Source of the DNA: Engraulis encrasicolus
Lineage: Eukaryota; Chordata; Actinopteri; Clupeiformes; Engraulidae
Direction: 5' to 3'
Assembly: GCF_034702125.1 (NCBI RefSeq)
Contig: NC_085878.1
Location: 24,471,002 to 24,535,001, forward strand
DNA: 64,000 nucleotides
The translations under genes were made by a program, and so were the position numbers. Every line of letters starts with the position of its first letter. The stretch's first letter is position 1. Below are positions 27,401 through 39,795 of this stretch, piece after piece. The notes below the pieces were generated by a model, which did not search any database, was not told where the DNA came from, and saw nothing but the letters and a program-made list of their open reading frames with translations.

Positions 27401-30400
27401 CATTACATCATATTTAATATAAGGTTCCAATGGTTGTTGAAATGCAGAGGTCCAAAAATGGGCAAAAACTAATTTATACCATTATTTGGAGCAATATTCC
27501 CAATCTATGACACCAGTTGTGAACTTGCTGTTTGGTGTCTCTGAAAGATAATATTATTATTCATAACATATCTAAAATTTGGGATGGTGCTTTGTCCCAT
27601 TATTTTAATAATGGATTTTAAAAACTCATTCCTGTGTGACATGCAGGTGTACCTTAGAAGCCCTGTTACCTTAGAAAAAAAAATGGGTTTACTACACCTA
27701 AAATGAATAGTCAAGTCAGTGTACACTAAAACCTAAAATCTCTGATACCAAATAGGTGAGTTTATACTTGTTCAGCTCAGTATTTCAGTATTTCTGACTT
27801 AACCCTCAATTCCGTCCTAAGAAGGTGGCCAATCCCCTTGATTTTTGTGTTCCATTTTCACACAAAGATGGCGGCTCATGGAGCCAATGGCATAGTTCCA
27901 AAATAGTTCCAGGAAGTCAGCATCATGGGAAGGAAACAATACACCATTGTTTGGAGCAATATTTCCAATATATGACGGCGGTTGTGAACTTGCTGTTTGT
28001 TGTTTCTCGAAGAGGATATTCTTATTAACAACATATCTAAAAATTGGGATGGTGTTTTGCCCCTTTATTTGTATAATGCCTTTTCAAATCTCAATGCAGT
28101 GTGGCATGCATCCCTCAAATCCATCCAAAGTGGCGTCATGAAAAAAAACCCCACCATTTTTTAGAGCAATACCTCCAAAGTGTGACACCAGCTGTGAACT
28201 TGTTTTTTGTTGTGTCTGTAAGAGGATATTTTTATTAACAACATAGCAAAAAATAGAATGGTGTTTTGCCTCATTCCTTTTAATGATCGTAAAGCGCATT
28301 GCGGTGTGACATAAGCCTGTGATCAAATAGTGCAGAGGGAAGCGGAAGTGGTGAATTGTTCTGGGCCAAGGACATGGGGGAATCAAGATTGGGTACTCAT
28401 TACATTGCATGTATTGGGAAGGGGTCTCTTCAGACGACTTTCTCCCGGGCCCAGGCAAAGCTCTTTGTTCAGCTCAGTATTTCTGATTTTTTTCAGGGAT
28501 TCTGGCCTCATCTTTTTAAGTGTACTATCGGCCAGATGATCAAGTGACTACGCAACATGTTCTCACTGGCGCTACGTTAGCAATAAATTCAAGATGGTTG
28601 AGAGAAGTACCATTTTGAGAGAAGTCATAAAAAAAACAACCTCTGGAAATAAAACAAGATGTTGATATGATTTCCTTGATGCAACCTTGACTTCCTTGAT
28701 GGTGATTTAATATTTGAAAAAAAAAATGAAATGTTTTAAACAAGTCAGGAACTTTTAATGCTCTGGCCTGTGACAAATTATTTTATACACACTGAACTTT
28801 CAATCAACAGCTGCACCTTATGAGTTGACTTTATAAGGTAGCTTGCCATTGTCATTGATGATGCATTAGATATCTGCACTCATATTGTTGTGTGCAACCA
28901 TCCGTCATTGGCAATTCAATGAGGAGCACCTGAAAGAAACTTTGAATGAAACTTTATTGTCATTGTGCAGGTACAACGAAATTGGTACCTTGAAGGACAA
29001 TGACAACATAGGTATTGATTTCAGTAAGGATACCAGCACCATGCTCAAGGCACTTCCGCCAGGGGAGGATGATGGGGGGCGGGAAGTTCTACAATCAGGA
29101 TACCTCTTTACAAACTGTCTCCTCCTATGTGTCATCTCTAATCGAATTCGAGACGATTCGTCTAATGAATTGTTGAGAGGGGACCATTCGAACAAAACGT
29201 TGGACCATTCGTAGAAGGCATGGGGCGTTTCGTGCAGTACCTGAGGATTTTTCGTAGAAGACCTAAGGACGTTACGTTCAACCCATGCAGACCTTTCGTG
29301 TAACTGGGCAGACTTTTAGTTTAGTCTGCCTATTTTATTAGCCAATTATTTTTACATTTTATCAAACTTGTGTGCCTACCACAATGCAATGAAAACAAAA
29401 ATCGAACCATGTAGAAAGTGCGTGCGTGCGTCTCTATTTTTTTTTAATTAATTTTTCATTTTAGTTCAGGCTGCTTTTTTTATCATTAGGCCTATTTTAT
29501 AGCCTATTTTATAAATATACTATATCGTAACGGACTGCTTCTGCCTCCTCCGGAGTGAGATAGCAGAGTTACCCCCTGTGCACTACACCTGTCTATAAAA
29601 TGGAGTTAATTTCAAATGGCGGGGGAGACTGTCAGGAAGCAACAAGCCGAGAGAGCAAGAGAGAGGGAACCATGAAGTGTGCGCCGAGAAGATCATCATT
29701 CGCAAGAATGCTAAGCCAGACATTGATGTGAGCTGTTCCAAATTGAGACCAAGCGCACAAGTCTGCAAACAAGGGTTTTGCAAAAGTGAACCACTAAAAA
29801 TAAGAAAAGATATTCGTTGTGTTGATCTGAGTTATTTCTAATGTGTTGGTCACTGATTTGTATTCATTTTTGGAAAGGTAAAGGCAGTCTTATTGTTGCC
29901 TAGCTGGCGCCCATCTCATAACTTAAAACAGTCGGTTGCACCGCTACAATATCGACGAAATGTTTTAAAATGTAGGCTTACAACAGTAATTTAAAGGTAA
30001 GGGATAATGTATTGTCCACACGTGACTATAAGAAAATATTGCCCTACGGGACAAATAAGACCCCCGATGCCGAAGGCAGAGAGCTGTTATTCCGCTCCGA
30101 AGGAAATATATTTCCGTAGTCACGTGTGGACAATACATTATCCCGCTTATCCCGCCTTTACCAACATTAGAAAGCATAGAATACATAGTTAACCAGTAGT
30201 TTATAGTAACAGGTTTATTGCCATTTTATAGCGTGCGCAAAGAAAGATAGTTCGTGGAACGCTCATAATATAAAAAGAAAGAAAGGAGTCGCACACTGGA
30301 GCTGAATGCAGAATCAAAAGCTGTATTAAACAAAGCTGAAAAAAGTAAATAAAACCGACAGACAGGGGACAAACGTTCCGGGTCTAGCCCATCATCTTCC

Positions 30401-33400
30401 TTCTCTTCTTTTTAATTATACTGCTCTTGGAATTACGCACCGAGCGATACGCTCCGGATAAGATATTGGCGCGGACGTCACCCCACCATTACGCACATAA
30501 TTTAAAAAGGTTAACAAGCAACAGAGTTTGGCTACTTTCTAACTTGTTACAGCCACATTGCGCTTCAAACTGTTTGCAGGCTGCCTCGTTCACTGCGCGA
30601 TATCTACTAAACTCGGGTTCATAACAGGACCATTTCTATCTGATCTGTGCGCCGGATTGTTGGCTGGAGGAGGCAACGCTAGCCTAAAGAGTAGGCTACT
30701 TCACCCTTAAGGAAACTATCAACGAACTCCTCACTTGTTAAAAAAATACTACTGTTAATAAAAGATGTCACGACAGCGGCCGGCGGGCAGTGACAGTTTG
30801 CTTTCTTGAAATAACAACACTCGGACAATAGTGTAGACTTGTGCGCTACACGCTGGGGTGGGGCAGGGCTGCTGAGCTGTCTGCTACAAGCTGTCGTGCC
30901 GGGACGTGGACTGTATCCATTGCGTGCGGCCGGTCGCTTTGGGAACTGTGGGTAAGTTGCATTTGGGTAGGCTATTGCGCGTGTTATAGTTGAATTAATT
31001 AATTGACGAGCCAACGTCCGGCAGCAGTGGCTGAGTGTGTAACTTAACTTAACTTTTGTAGGCTACTATCGTCCGAGTGTCTCCAGATTGTGATTATTTA
31101 TTCATTTATTCAAAGACGATAGCAGTTTACAGACGCTGCTGGCTGCATGGATATTGTGGTGGTTTTCCCTCCTAATTGTATTTTATGAAATTGTAAAAAT
31201 AAAACTACCATAACATTTACTCCTGTTGTCTGTCGTTCCTGAATCGTGGTCTAAATTTCACCTCTTTCACCTCTTACAATAGTGTTAGTGGCTAGTAGCA
31301 GAAGTTTTCACAAACCCAAAAGGCCGACCGGCTTAACCAAAACAAAGGAGAAAAGAAAAGGATGGGAAGAGGGGTACAGACAGGGCTGGCTGGAAGAGGC
31401 GCGCGCGCGTGTGTCTGCGTGTGTGTGTGTGTGCGTGTCTGTCTGTGTCTGTGTGTGTGTCTGTGTGTGTGAATGTGACGTGGGTAATCACTGTTAGAAC
31501 GAGCTGCAGCAGTCAGCTTACCGGTCCAGACAATCAGAAAGTAAAGGAAATGTCTTCACGGTACCTGACCCTGTTCCGAGCGTCCCAGCGTTTCACAACT
31601 CCAAACGAAATACACAATTCACACTTGGTAGCAGTCCGAGTTGGTAGTCAGTCGGCGTGTTACTCTCGCCGCAAATAATGCTACTCCTCCACCAAATAGA
31701 ACACACCGTTTACAGGCATCTCCATACTGGCATTCTCAATGAGAAATCTCCCCTAAAGATCATAATGTGATGTTGTTTAATCCATTTCGTGTTAGTTATG
31801 CTAGCGACTGGGCTTCTTTATGGAGCTTCATGCTGGGTATCAGCTGCATCAAAATCTTCAAACTTGTTTTTTAAAAACTACCGCGTCTGTACTGTCTGTG
31901 TCTGCGCGCGCGTTATCGTTTACGCATGGTCTTCTCTATGGGATGTACTATATTTATTTTAGGAGCAACGTACGAATGGAAGGGTTGAAATCCATACTCG
32001 TCGCCTACATGTGCGGCCTTTTTATCATTTCGTGTCCATAATAATTTTAGGCACATAACGCTCACGCCCTCCGCAATTTAATATTGCACTCCAACCAACT
32101 GTATCGGGCAAAATCATTTAGCTATCCACTGACTGCTTCAGGGATGGCGAAAGCTTTCAGATCGCTCTGGCATTTAGGCACGTCTACAGAAGAGAGATCT
32201 GGGATCCCCAAGCTAACTGTATTTTGGTTCATATATAGCTGCATCATCCTCTCTACTCGCGCAGACCCTCAGTGCTTCGTGCATCTTCTGAATATACATC
32301 TGCGTGAGAACCAGGTTATCATCCTCTCGGATGGTGTGGGTAATAAGCAAGCGCGGTTGTAGTCTACTTTTTTTAAGTGGGTNTACTGTATATTTGAGCA
32401 TTTTTTGTAGTGGGTATACTGTATATATTTGTGCTATTCAAAACAATGGGTCAATCAATTTGAAGTGGGCATACTGAAATCCCTGAAATTTAGAAGTGGG
32501 TATACTCCGTATACCCTGCGTTCTACGTAGACTACACCACTGGTAATAAGGCTAACTGTGGGCTCACTTGGTGGTGTCGTGGACCTGCTTTTTGAAGGGA
32601 GAACCTCTGCGATTCTGGAAACCTGAAGTCTGTTGGACCTAAAGCCGTGGCTTTTTTACTTTTTAAAATAATAACTGCGGAATTGGTATCAGAAAAAATG
32701 AATTGCATCGCGCTCACCATTCACCGGCCTGAAGTCATTTGGGAGCGATTATGCTTCAGTGATATGTAGACCGACAGTTTGGTTATTGCCTTTAAATGTA
32801 GGCGGATTTCGGGGGCATGATTTATGTTGACAAGTACTTATTTTAACGACTTAAATGAAGATGTTCTGTAGACTGTTTGACGGTCCCCTTCCATAGGACA
32901 GCATCCATCCATCTACTCCATCCCTTCCTCATCTTTACCGCGTAAACGGTAATAATAGCATTACTTTTCTTGTAGACGTTGCGCGTAATATTTTATTCAT
33001 TATCGACTTATTTCAAGCAGCATTCCACTGTCCACTCTGTGTGGCCCTGTTGAAAGGGTTGCCTTGTCTATGCGGGAGGGGGGATGGCTTCCACTGAACA
33101 CGGCAGGTCATTTGCATGACAAGACTTCATGCCCATTAGCGAACACTTTGTTCTTAACAACTTCCCATTAAGAAATGGGTATTCTAAATGTGTTTGTCAC
33201 CGTTTTCAGCAAGCCTGGCGTCGCCATGAGGACCTGATGTTTTCCACAGAAAACATGCATGGTTGCAACCACTTACAAAAAAAAAAAAAAACCTCACCGT
33301 TTCACTGAATTTAAAGACTCACTGCTCTGATGTAGCCTACTCTTTATTATTTGGTGTTGGAACTGTCTATGCATCGCGTGGCATGGGCAGACGTTGGTAG

Positions 33401-34084
33401 GCTTTACGCATGCATACACGCACACAAAACGGTTCAGTTCAACGTTTATTGACCAGCAAGCAAGCGGCGCAGTACCAGCTGATTTGCTCTAGAGTCGCGA
33501 AGTGAAAACTGACTTTCAAACCCACATCGCAATCACCTTCAAGCGAGAGCGCACGCTAGGAAGAATGTTCCATTCATGTTGATGTGGGCAGGGGAAAAGT
33601 GTTGCAAGAACATTGGACTCATTCAATATCATTGTGCAAAGTGTGTGTTGCAATATTGTGCTGAGGATATGTGTTGGGGATTTCTCGTGTGTCTATTTTG
33701 TTTGCGTAAAACGATTCCACCAATAGTGCAAATTACAAGTAGTTCTAGGCTATGTCTGACAAGTAGAACTACGGAGGAATTCTAACGAAACCTAAAACAA
33801 AATAGGCAGATAGCTTATTTAATAACGAGGCCAAAATAGGTAGCTACCAGCTTATTTAATAAAGAGGCCTAATACAAATAAAATAATTGCTCAAGACTAT
33901 TGCCTTTACAGTTAAAATGAGCGTGAAAAATAGCTGAATTACATTTTTTAATCAACAAAAAACGTTAGAATGAGCGTTAAAAACAGCTCATTTACATTTT
34001 GAAACATTTACAAAATAGGCAGCCTGAAGGCTTGAAGGGATTGGAGGACAATTTCCAACAAAAAAATATAGCAGCCTGAAGGGA

Positions 34085-34163
<79 letters not shown>

Positions 34164-37100
34164 TTTTTAAACCGTAGCATGGATTTAACATGGGTGCATT
34201 CTGTAGGCTATGTTTTCCAACACTGTTGTATCTTTTCTGGTCATGCGCGAACTATTTGTTGTCATTCAGAATCAGAAACATCAAAGTGGCGGCAGACAGC
34301 TTTCTCTTGTTGCTGGTGCTTTGCATTTCATTTGAATAGTGAAGCTATAGGCCTACTCTCCACACATAGGTATATTCCAGACCCCCAGAAGACGGTAGCT
34401 AGAAGCTTTCATCTAAAAAGTTACCGGAAAGTCAGAAAACTCGCTGCATGACAACCAAATGTGCTCAGTGGTCAAGACTTCTAGACGCACGCTGCCCTGA
34501 TTCAAAGCGACAAGGCTGTGCTTGGTCCCGCCTCTCTGCCCGCAGATGGGGCTACTCAAATACTGTTCCAGAAATGTAAGGAGTAGAAAGTAACATAGGC
34601 CTACAGATATTTGTCAAAAAATGTAACGGAGTAAAGTAACGGAGTAAAAGTGAAAAAAAAGCTTCTCAAATATTGTTCCAGAAATGTAAGGCGTAGAAAG
34701 TAACCTAGATAATTGTCAAAAAATGTAAGGCGCAAACGTAAATTGTCAAAAAATGTAACGGCATAAACGTAAAAAAACAACAACATACCAATTAAAATGA
34801 GTAAGTACATTTTATTTATAAAGCACATCTAAAAACAGCAAAAAACAGCTGATTTACATGTTTTAATCAACAAAAAACAAAACTGACCAAAATGAGCGTT
34901 ATAAACAGCTGATTTACATATTTAAATAAACAAAACCCGTGAAAATGAGCATTAAAAAAGCTGATTTACATTTCTAATATAGGCAGGCTGAAGGGACGTT
35001 TAGTTCAAACCTAAGGATCTTTAGTTCAATTTTAAGGACGTTTCGTAGGCTTTTGCGGTAGACGGAACGTCCTCGACGAAAGATCCCCTGCCTTATACGA
35101 ATGGTCCAACGTTTTGTTCGAATGGTCCCCTCTCAACAATCCATTCGACGAAAAGACCTGTACCCCTCTAATCAACTTTTACTTTCCTATGCAACCATAA
35201 AACAGTCCCACCCCCGCCAACAGTCACCACGACAGAGGTACCCTGACTGTAGAACTGTGCCCCGCCCCCAATCCACCACCATATCTGAACGCTTTTGCAT
35301 GCTGCAAAGCTTCCTTTCGGCTTCCACTATCTCACCTATATCAATGTGATGATGAACTTTACAAGTGTTGAACATTGTCTACAAGTATCCAAACCATGAT
35401 TGTTGTAATCACTGCTGCTAACCTGCAATCCACTTGTTAGCATTGCAGTGGTATAATATTATATTGATGCAAGCAGCTGAATTAGATTGCAACAATGTGA
35501 CAAGAACCACATGGTTGTCTGGTGCCAATATGAACTTCTGTGCCTTCAATATTCACCTGATATTGAATACTGCATGCAAGCAAACTCTTCTAACTAAAAC
35601 TCCAGGACCATGCTGTCAAAATTGTCTGAGGGAATCTCTAGCCAGTATGAATTAAGTTATTTTGCAATACAGCTGGTAACTTAGCGAGTAAGACACAAGC
35701 TTCATAGCAAATATAAAGTTACAGGTGCTGATTGAAAGACTAGTTAGGATGGGAGTCCTTGTTGCAAACAAGAGTGCTACAATTCTTTAATCCTCTCCTA
35801 TTTCATCACTTTATTCCAAGACTACTACTACTACCGCTACCACTACCACTACTACTACTACTACTAAAATGATGATGATGATTATTATTATGATTTTACA
35901 ATTAAAATAATTAATGTCTATCAAAGCCATGTGCAATGTGCTATTCTTGCTGTATGGCATCAATCAATTCATTTACAAGTGTTATGGTTTCCCTAGAATT
36001 TGCTTTGTCATTCACAGGGTAGCCATCTTGTTTTCACTATTAAGGTGACATCAGAGCCATGGATTTGAGAGTTGCGACAAGTCGGTTGGTGACATGGTCC
36101 TCATAGCTTCAAGTAATTGTAGCCAATTGAGATTTTGAAGTCCGTTATAAAAAGAATGAGGCAAAACACCATCCCAATTTTTTTATATGTTGTTAAAAAA
36201 AACATCCTCTTTCAGAAACACCAAACAGAAAGTTCCTAACTAGTGTCATAGATTGAAAATATTGCTCCAAACATTGGTGCGAATTATTTTTTCCCATCTT
36301 TGGACCTCTGTATCTCAACAACCATTGGAGCCTTTTGTTAGATATACTATGATGTGAAAGTCATGGTACATATCAGACCATTTACCAAGGATGAACCTTA
36401 CATGTAGAACTTTGAGGTTTTTACAGACATTTGGAAACCCTAGAATATATGATATCTACACAGAGTAGAGGCACATTATTACGGTGTGATTAGACTTACA
36501 GTGCTGCAAATTGTAATATATGATATTCAGGTCTGCGACTCTTAGCCCTGAAGATATAATGAATCTGACACAAATAGTTCTGGAGATAATTGAGTCTGAA
36601 CATGGTCACTCATGCAATGACGCTAAAACAAGCGTAGGGGGTGTACTTATTTACAGATTTTTTGTGCCAAAAGTATCCAGAGCTGAGTTCTGATATTGTG
36701 GATATGATCTATTGGATGTTTAAGCCATCACATACATTTTTTTCAGGCAAATCCGAGGGGGTCGAGTGGGAGATTTTTCAGAAATTTGCTGATTCCAGCT
36801 GGAATGACCCACGAGCGTTCAATGTGGGAGCAGGTTCGCACACCAAAAGAGACAGTAGGTCAGGCACAGAGTCATGTTGTTACTTTTTTTGACCAGCAGA
36901 TGGCAGCGGAAGAAACGCATAGAAAACATATTGCTCTCAATGTACATGGTTCCCATGTTCAGGGTGGAAATTAAATAAGAAAACATCACATAAGACAAGT
37001 CTCATTGGCATTTTTAAAAAGAAGAATTCATGGAGAATGAAGAAAAAAATAAAATAAAAATCTGTGGACAATCCCACAAGGGGTTCTGGAGCTCTGAAAA

Positions 37101-39390
37101 TGACACCCAAAATGATTTGTCAGACTTGTGAGGTCTTCTTTTCAAACACTGATGGGGTTTCCTTTCTATTTATAGCTTTTTATGAGAGTGTTCCTACTTG
37201 TCTCTACAAGGGGAAAAAATCAAGAGGCTATGTTGGGCACAAATATGTCTTCTGAAGGCCTAAACAGAGCACAGCCAAAAACTCCAGTACAATTTGTATC
37301 ATCTTTGAGGGAATGCTATGACAATGCACGATCATACAGACCAAAACTGACAGTTTAGCAACAAACTATTCCTATCTATGTACCAGCATGCCAAATTGGA
37401 GCTTCATACATGGTTTAGTTATTGAGCTAGGGGCTTGTGAACTTTGACAAAAAAAAGAGTGTGAACAAAATGGGCACCCCCCTCCCCCAGTAAAATTGGC
37501 TGTAACACGGAGAGTATACATCTTACATTCAAATAAATTTACAGTGTTTCTCCTAAGTACCATGGGTACACTTGGTAATATTTTCAGAATTTTTTGAGAC
37601 CTAAGTGCGCGGGCACTTGTTGATTTGGCGTGGAATGACCCAAATGCAAAAATTCTGTGGGAGGACCTCCAGACCCCCCAATTCAATGAAGTGTCCCCCA
37701 TTTTTTTCATTCAGAGTTGGCAACCATAATACATACATATAGTTTGGCCCCTTCACTCAGAGGAATTTGAAAAAAGTGTTCCTCGTTGACATTTAATTGA
37801 ATAGCCCTGGTTTAGGAGGATATAGTAGAGGACCTCTGAGAATATGATTTTTGTGACCCATGGTCTGTCGGCTTGTTGTTGTGGTATTAGTCCAGTAGAT
37901 GGCGAAAAAGCGCCACAAAGAGAAATCGGCCTTGAAAACAGCACAGTGGGAGAAGTGGTCTGTCTCTTCCAGTTGTCTTGCTGTTAAAGGGTTGTTTTAG
38001 GGTTTACTCCATTACTGGAAATAAGAATGAATCAGTTCAATCACAATTGTTTTTTTTAATGTATTTATTTATTTCATTTCATTTCATTTCATTTATTTAA
38101 ACTCGAAGAATCATTGAGGGCCCAGCCCTCATTTACAATGATGTCGAGTAAAACAAACAATTGCACATATAAAATCATATATAAACAACGAACATACACA
38201 ATACACCATAAATCATATAAGAGGTAAGAATTAAGACAAACTATGAATTAAAACTTATGAGTTAAAACAAGTGCAAGTATGTGATAAAAAACTTCCCAGT
38301 GTAACTTTAAAATGTTTTAATGGCACAAAGGCTTGAAGACCCATCCTTTGTTGTAAGTTATTCCAAACTGAAGGTCCACAGACACTAAAAGCTGTTTTAC
38401 CCAGTTCAGTGCGGGCATAAGGGACCTCCAGTAAAAAATTGCTGCTGCGGGTTTGGTATGGGTTGGAGTGCCAAACTAAAAGAGATGAAATATAAAATGG
38501 GAGTTTGCCAGTGAGGGCCTTATAAATAAAAATAAAATAATGCATGTCCCTTCTGTGAGAAAGTGGAGCCCACCCAACTTTATCATATAACAGGCAATGA
38601 TGTGTACTATATGGATCCCCAGTAATAAAACGAAGAGCTGAATGATAGACAGTGTCAAGTGCCTTCAGATTAGAGAGTGGTGCATGTCTGTAAATAATAT
38701 CACCATAGTCAAGGGAAGACAGAAAAGTAGCTTCAATTAACTTTTTTCTGCAGAAAACAGGAAAGTGATATTTATTTCTGTGCAGGAAAGATAGCTTTTG
38801 TCTGAGCGTAGTGACAAGACAGTCAGTATGTTTCTTGAATGTGAACTTGTCATCTAGCCAGATTCCCAGGTACTTATAATGTGATACTCTCTCAATAACA
38901 GACCCATCTAAAGTAGATATATTAAAATCATTTTTCATGCCATGCTTAGATCGAGTAAAGACCATACATTTAGTCTTGCTTACATTAAGTAGAAGCTTAA
39001 GACTAATGAAGGCATTTTGTAGGATATTAAAAGATTTATTTTTACTTTAGATGCCCTTTTGGAGATTTTCCCTGGGTCTTACAACAACATTGTAAACACA
39101 AGGCTCTGATAATTGCTATGCCGCCACGGCAAGTTAACGGCCTAAAGCCCTTCTCTTGTCAAGAATTACAATTTAAAAAATCCATTGAACCAAACATTTG
39201 TTGTTGTAGCCCCTCGCCACAGAATTGTTCCGTAACCACCATGTGATTTGTTGTATCTGTTGGAGAGAGAGCAAATGGTATAGTACAGGCTGTGGTAATA
39301 AAGAGTTGAAACTGGAGTGTCTGGCAGAGGTCCCAATGGGCTGAACCTCCTGTTGCGCTTGTAATAAGTAAGAGATTAAAGAGCAGAGCA

Positions 39391-39477
<87 letters not shown>

Positions 39478-39731
39478 CGCGAGTGAGAAAACCAGGGCCT
39501 TCTCTCACTCACTCACTCACTCACTCACTCACTCACTCACTCACTCACTCACTCACTCACTCACTCACTCATTCACTCACTCACTCACTCACTCACTCAC
39601 TCACTCACTCACTCACTCACTCACTCACTCACTCACTCACTCACTCACTCACTCACTCACTCACTCACTCACTCACTCACTCACTCACTCACTCACTCAC
39701 TCACTCACTCACTCACTCACTCACTCACTCA

Positions 39732-39795
<64 letters not shown>

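Larger units (their letters stand above)
29366..33900. other. Unique, CpG-rich core of the giant element
   Basis: Contains a perfect-ended MITE (30001-30144), a short insertion (32348-32541) and the candidate exon 32144-32339. CpG dinucleotides are visibly denser at 30420-31000 and 31390-32000 than in the arms. No transposase-like frame was found. Confidence 0.5.
25931..37809. mobile_element. Putative giant (11.9-kb) hAT-like element with long inverted arms
   Basis: The left terminus CAGGGCTATTCAA (25931-25943) is repeated inverted at 37797-37809. The flanking 8 bases are GTGTAGGA (25923-25930) and GTTTAGGA (37810-37817), 7/8 alike. CAG-type ends and 8-bp duplications are hAT hallmarks. Inside, arms are inverted copies in the same order from each end: 26121-27640 with 37638-36140 (sampled stretches are about 95% alike by eye), then about 28990-29365 with 35350-34950. 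The core is unique. No hAT transposase frame was found, so it would be non-autonomous. The alternative is two separate head-to-head copies of one family. Confidence 0.6.

Noticed and set aside
37372..37710. Frames with the same peptide ([13 protein letters not shown]...) in both inverted arms (also 26196-26387)
   Set aside because: The similarity is nucleotide-level duplication of a transposon; both frames are short, lack domains and are not extended by neighbouring exons.
39503..39735. CRISPR-like array
   Set aside because: The units are a 4-bp tandem without spacers, and the genome is eukaryotic.
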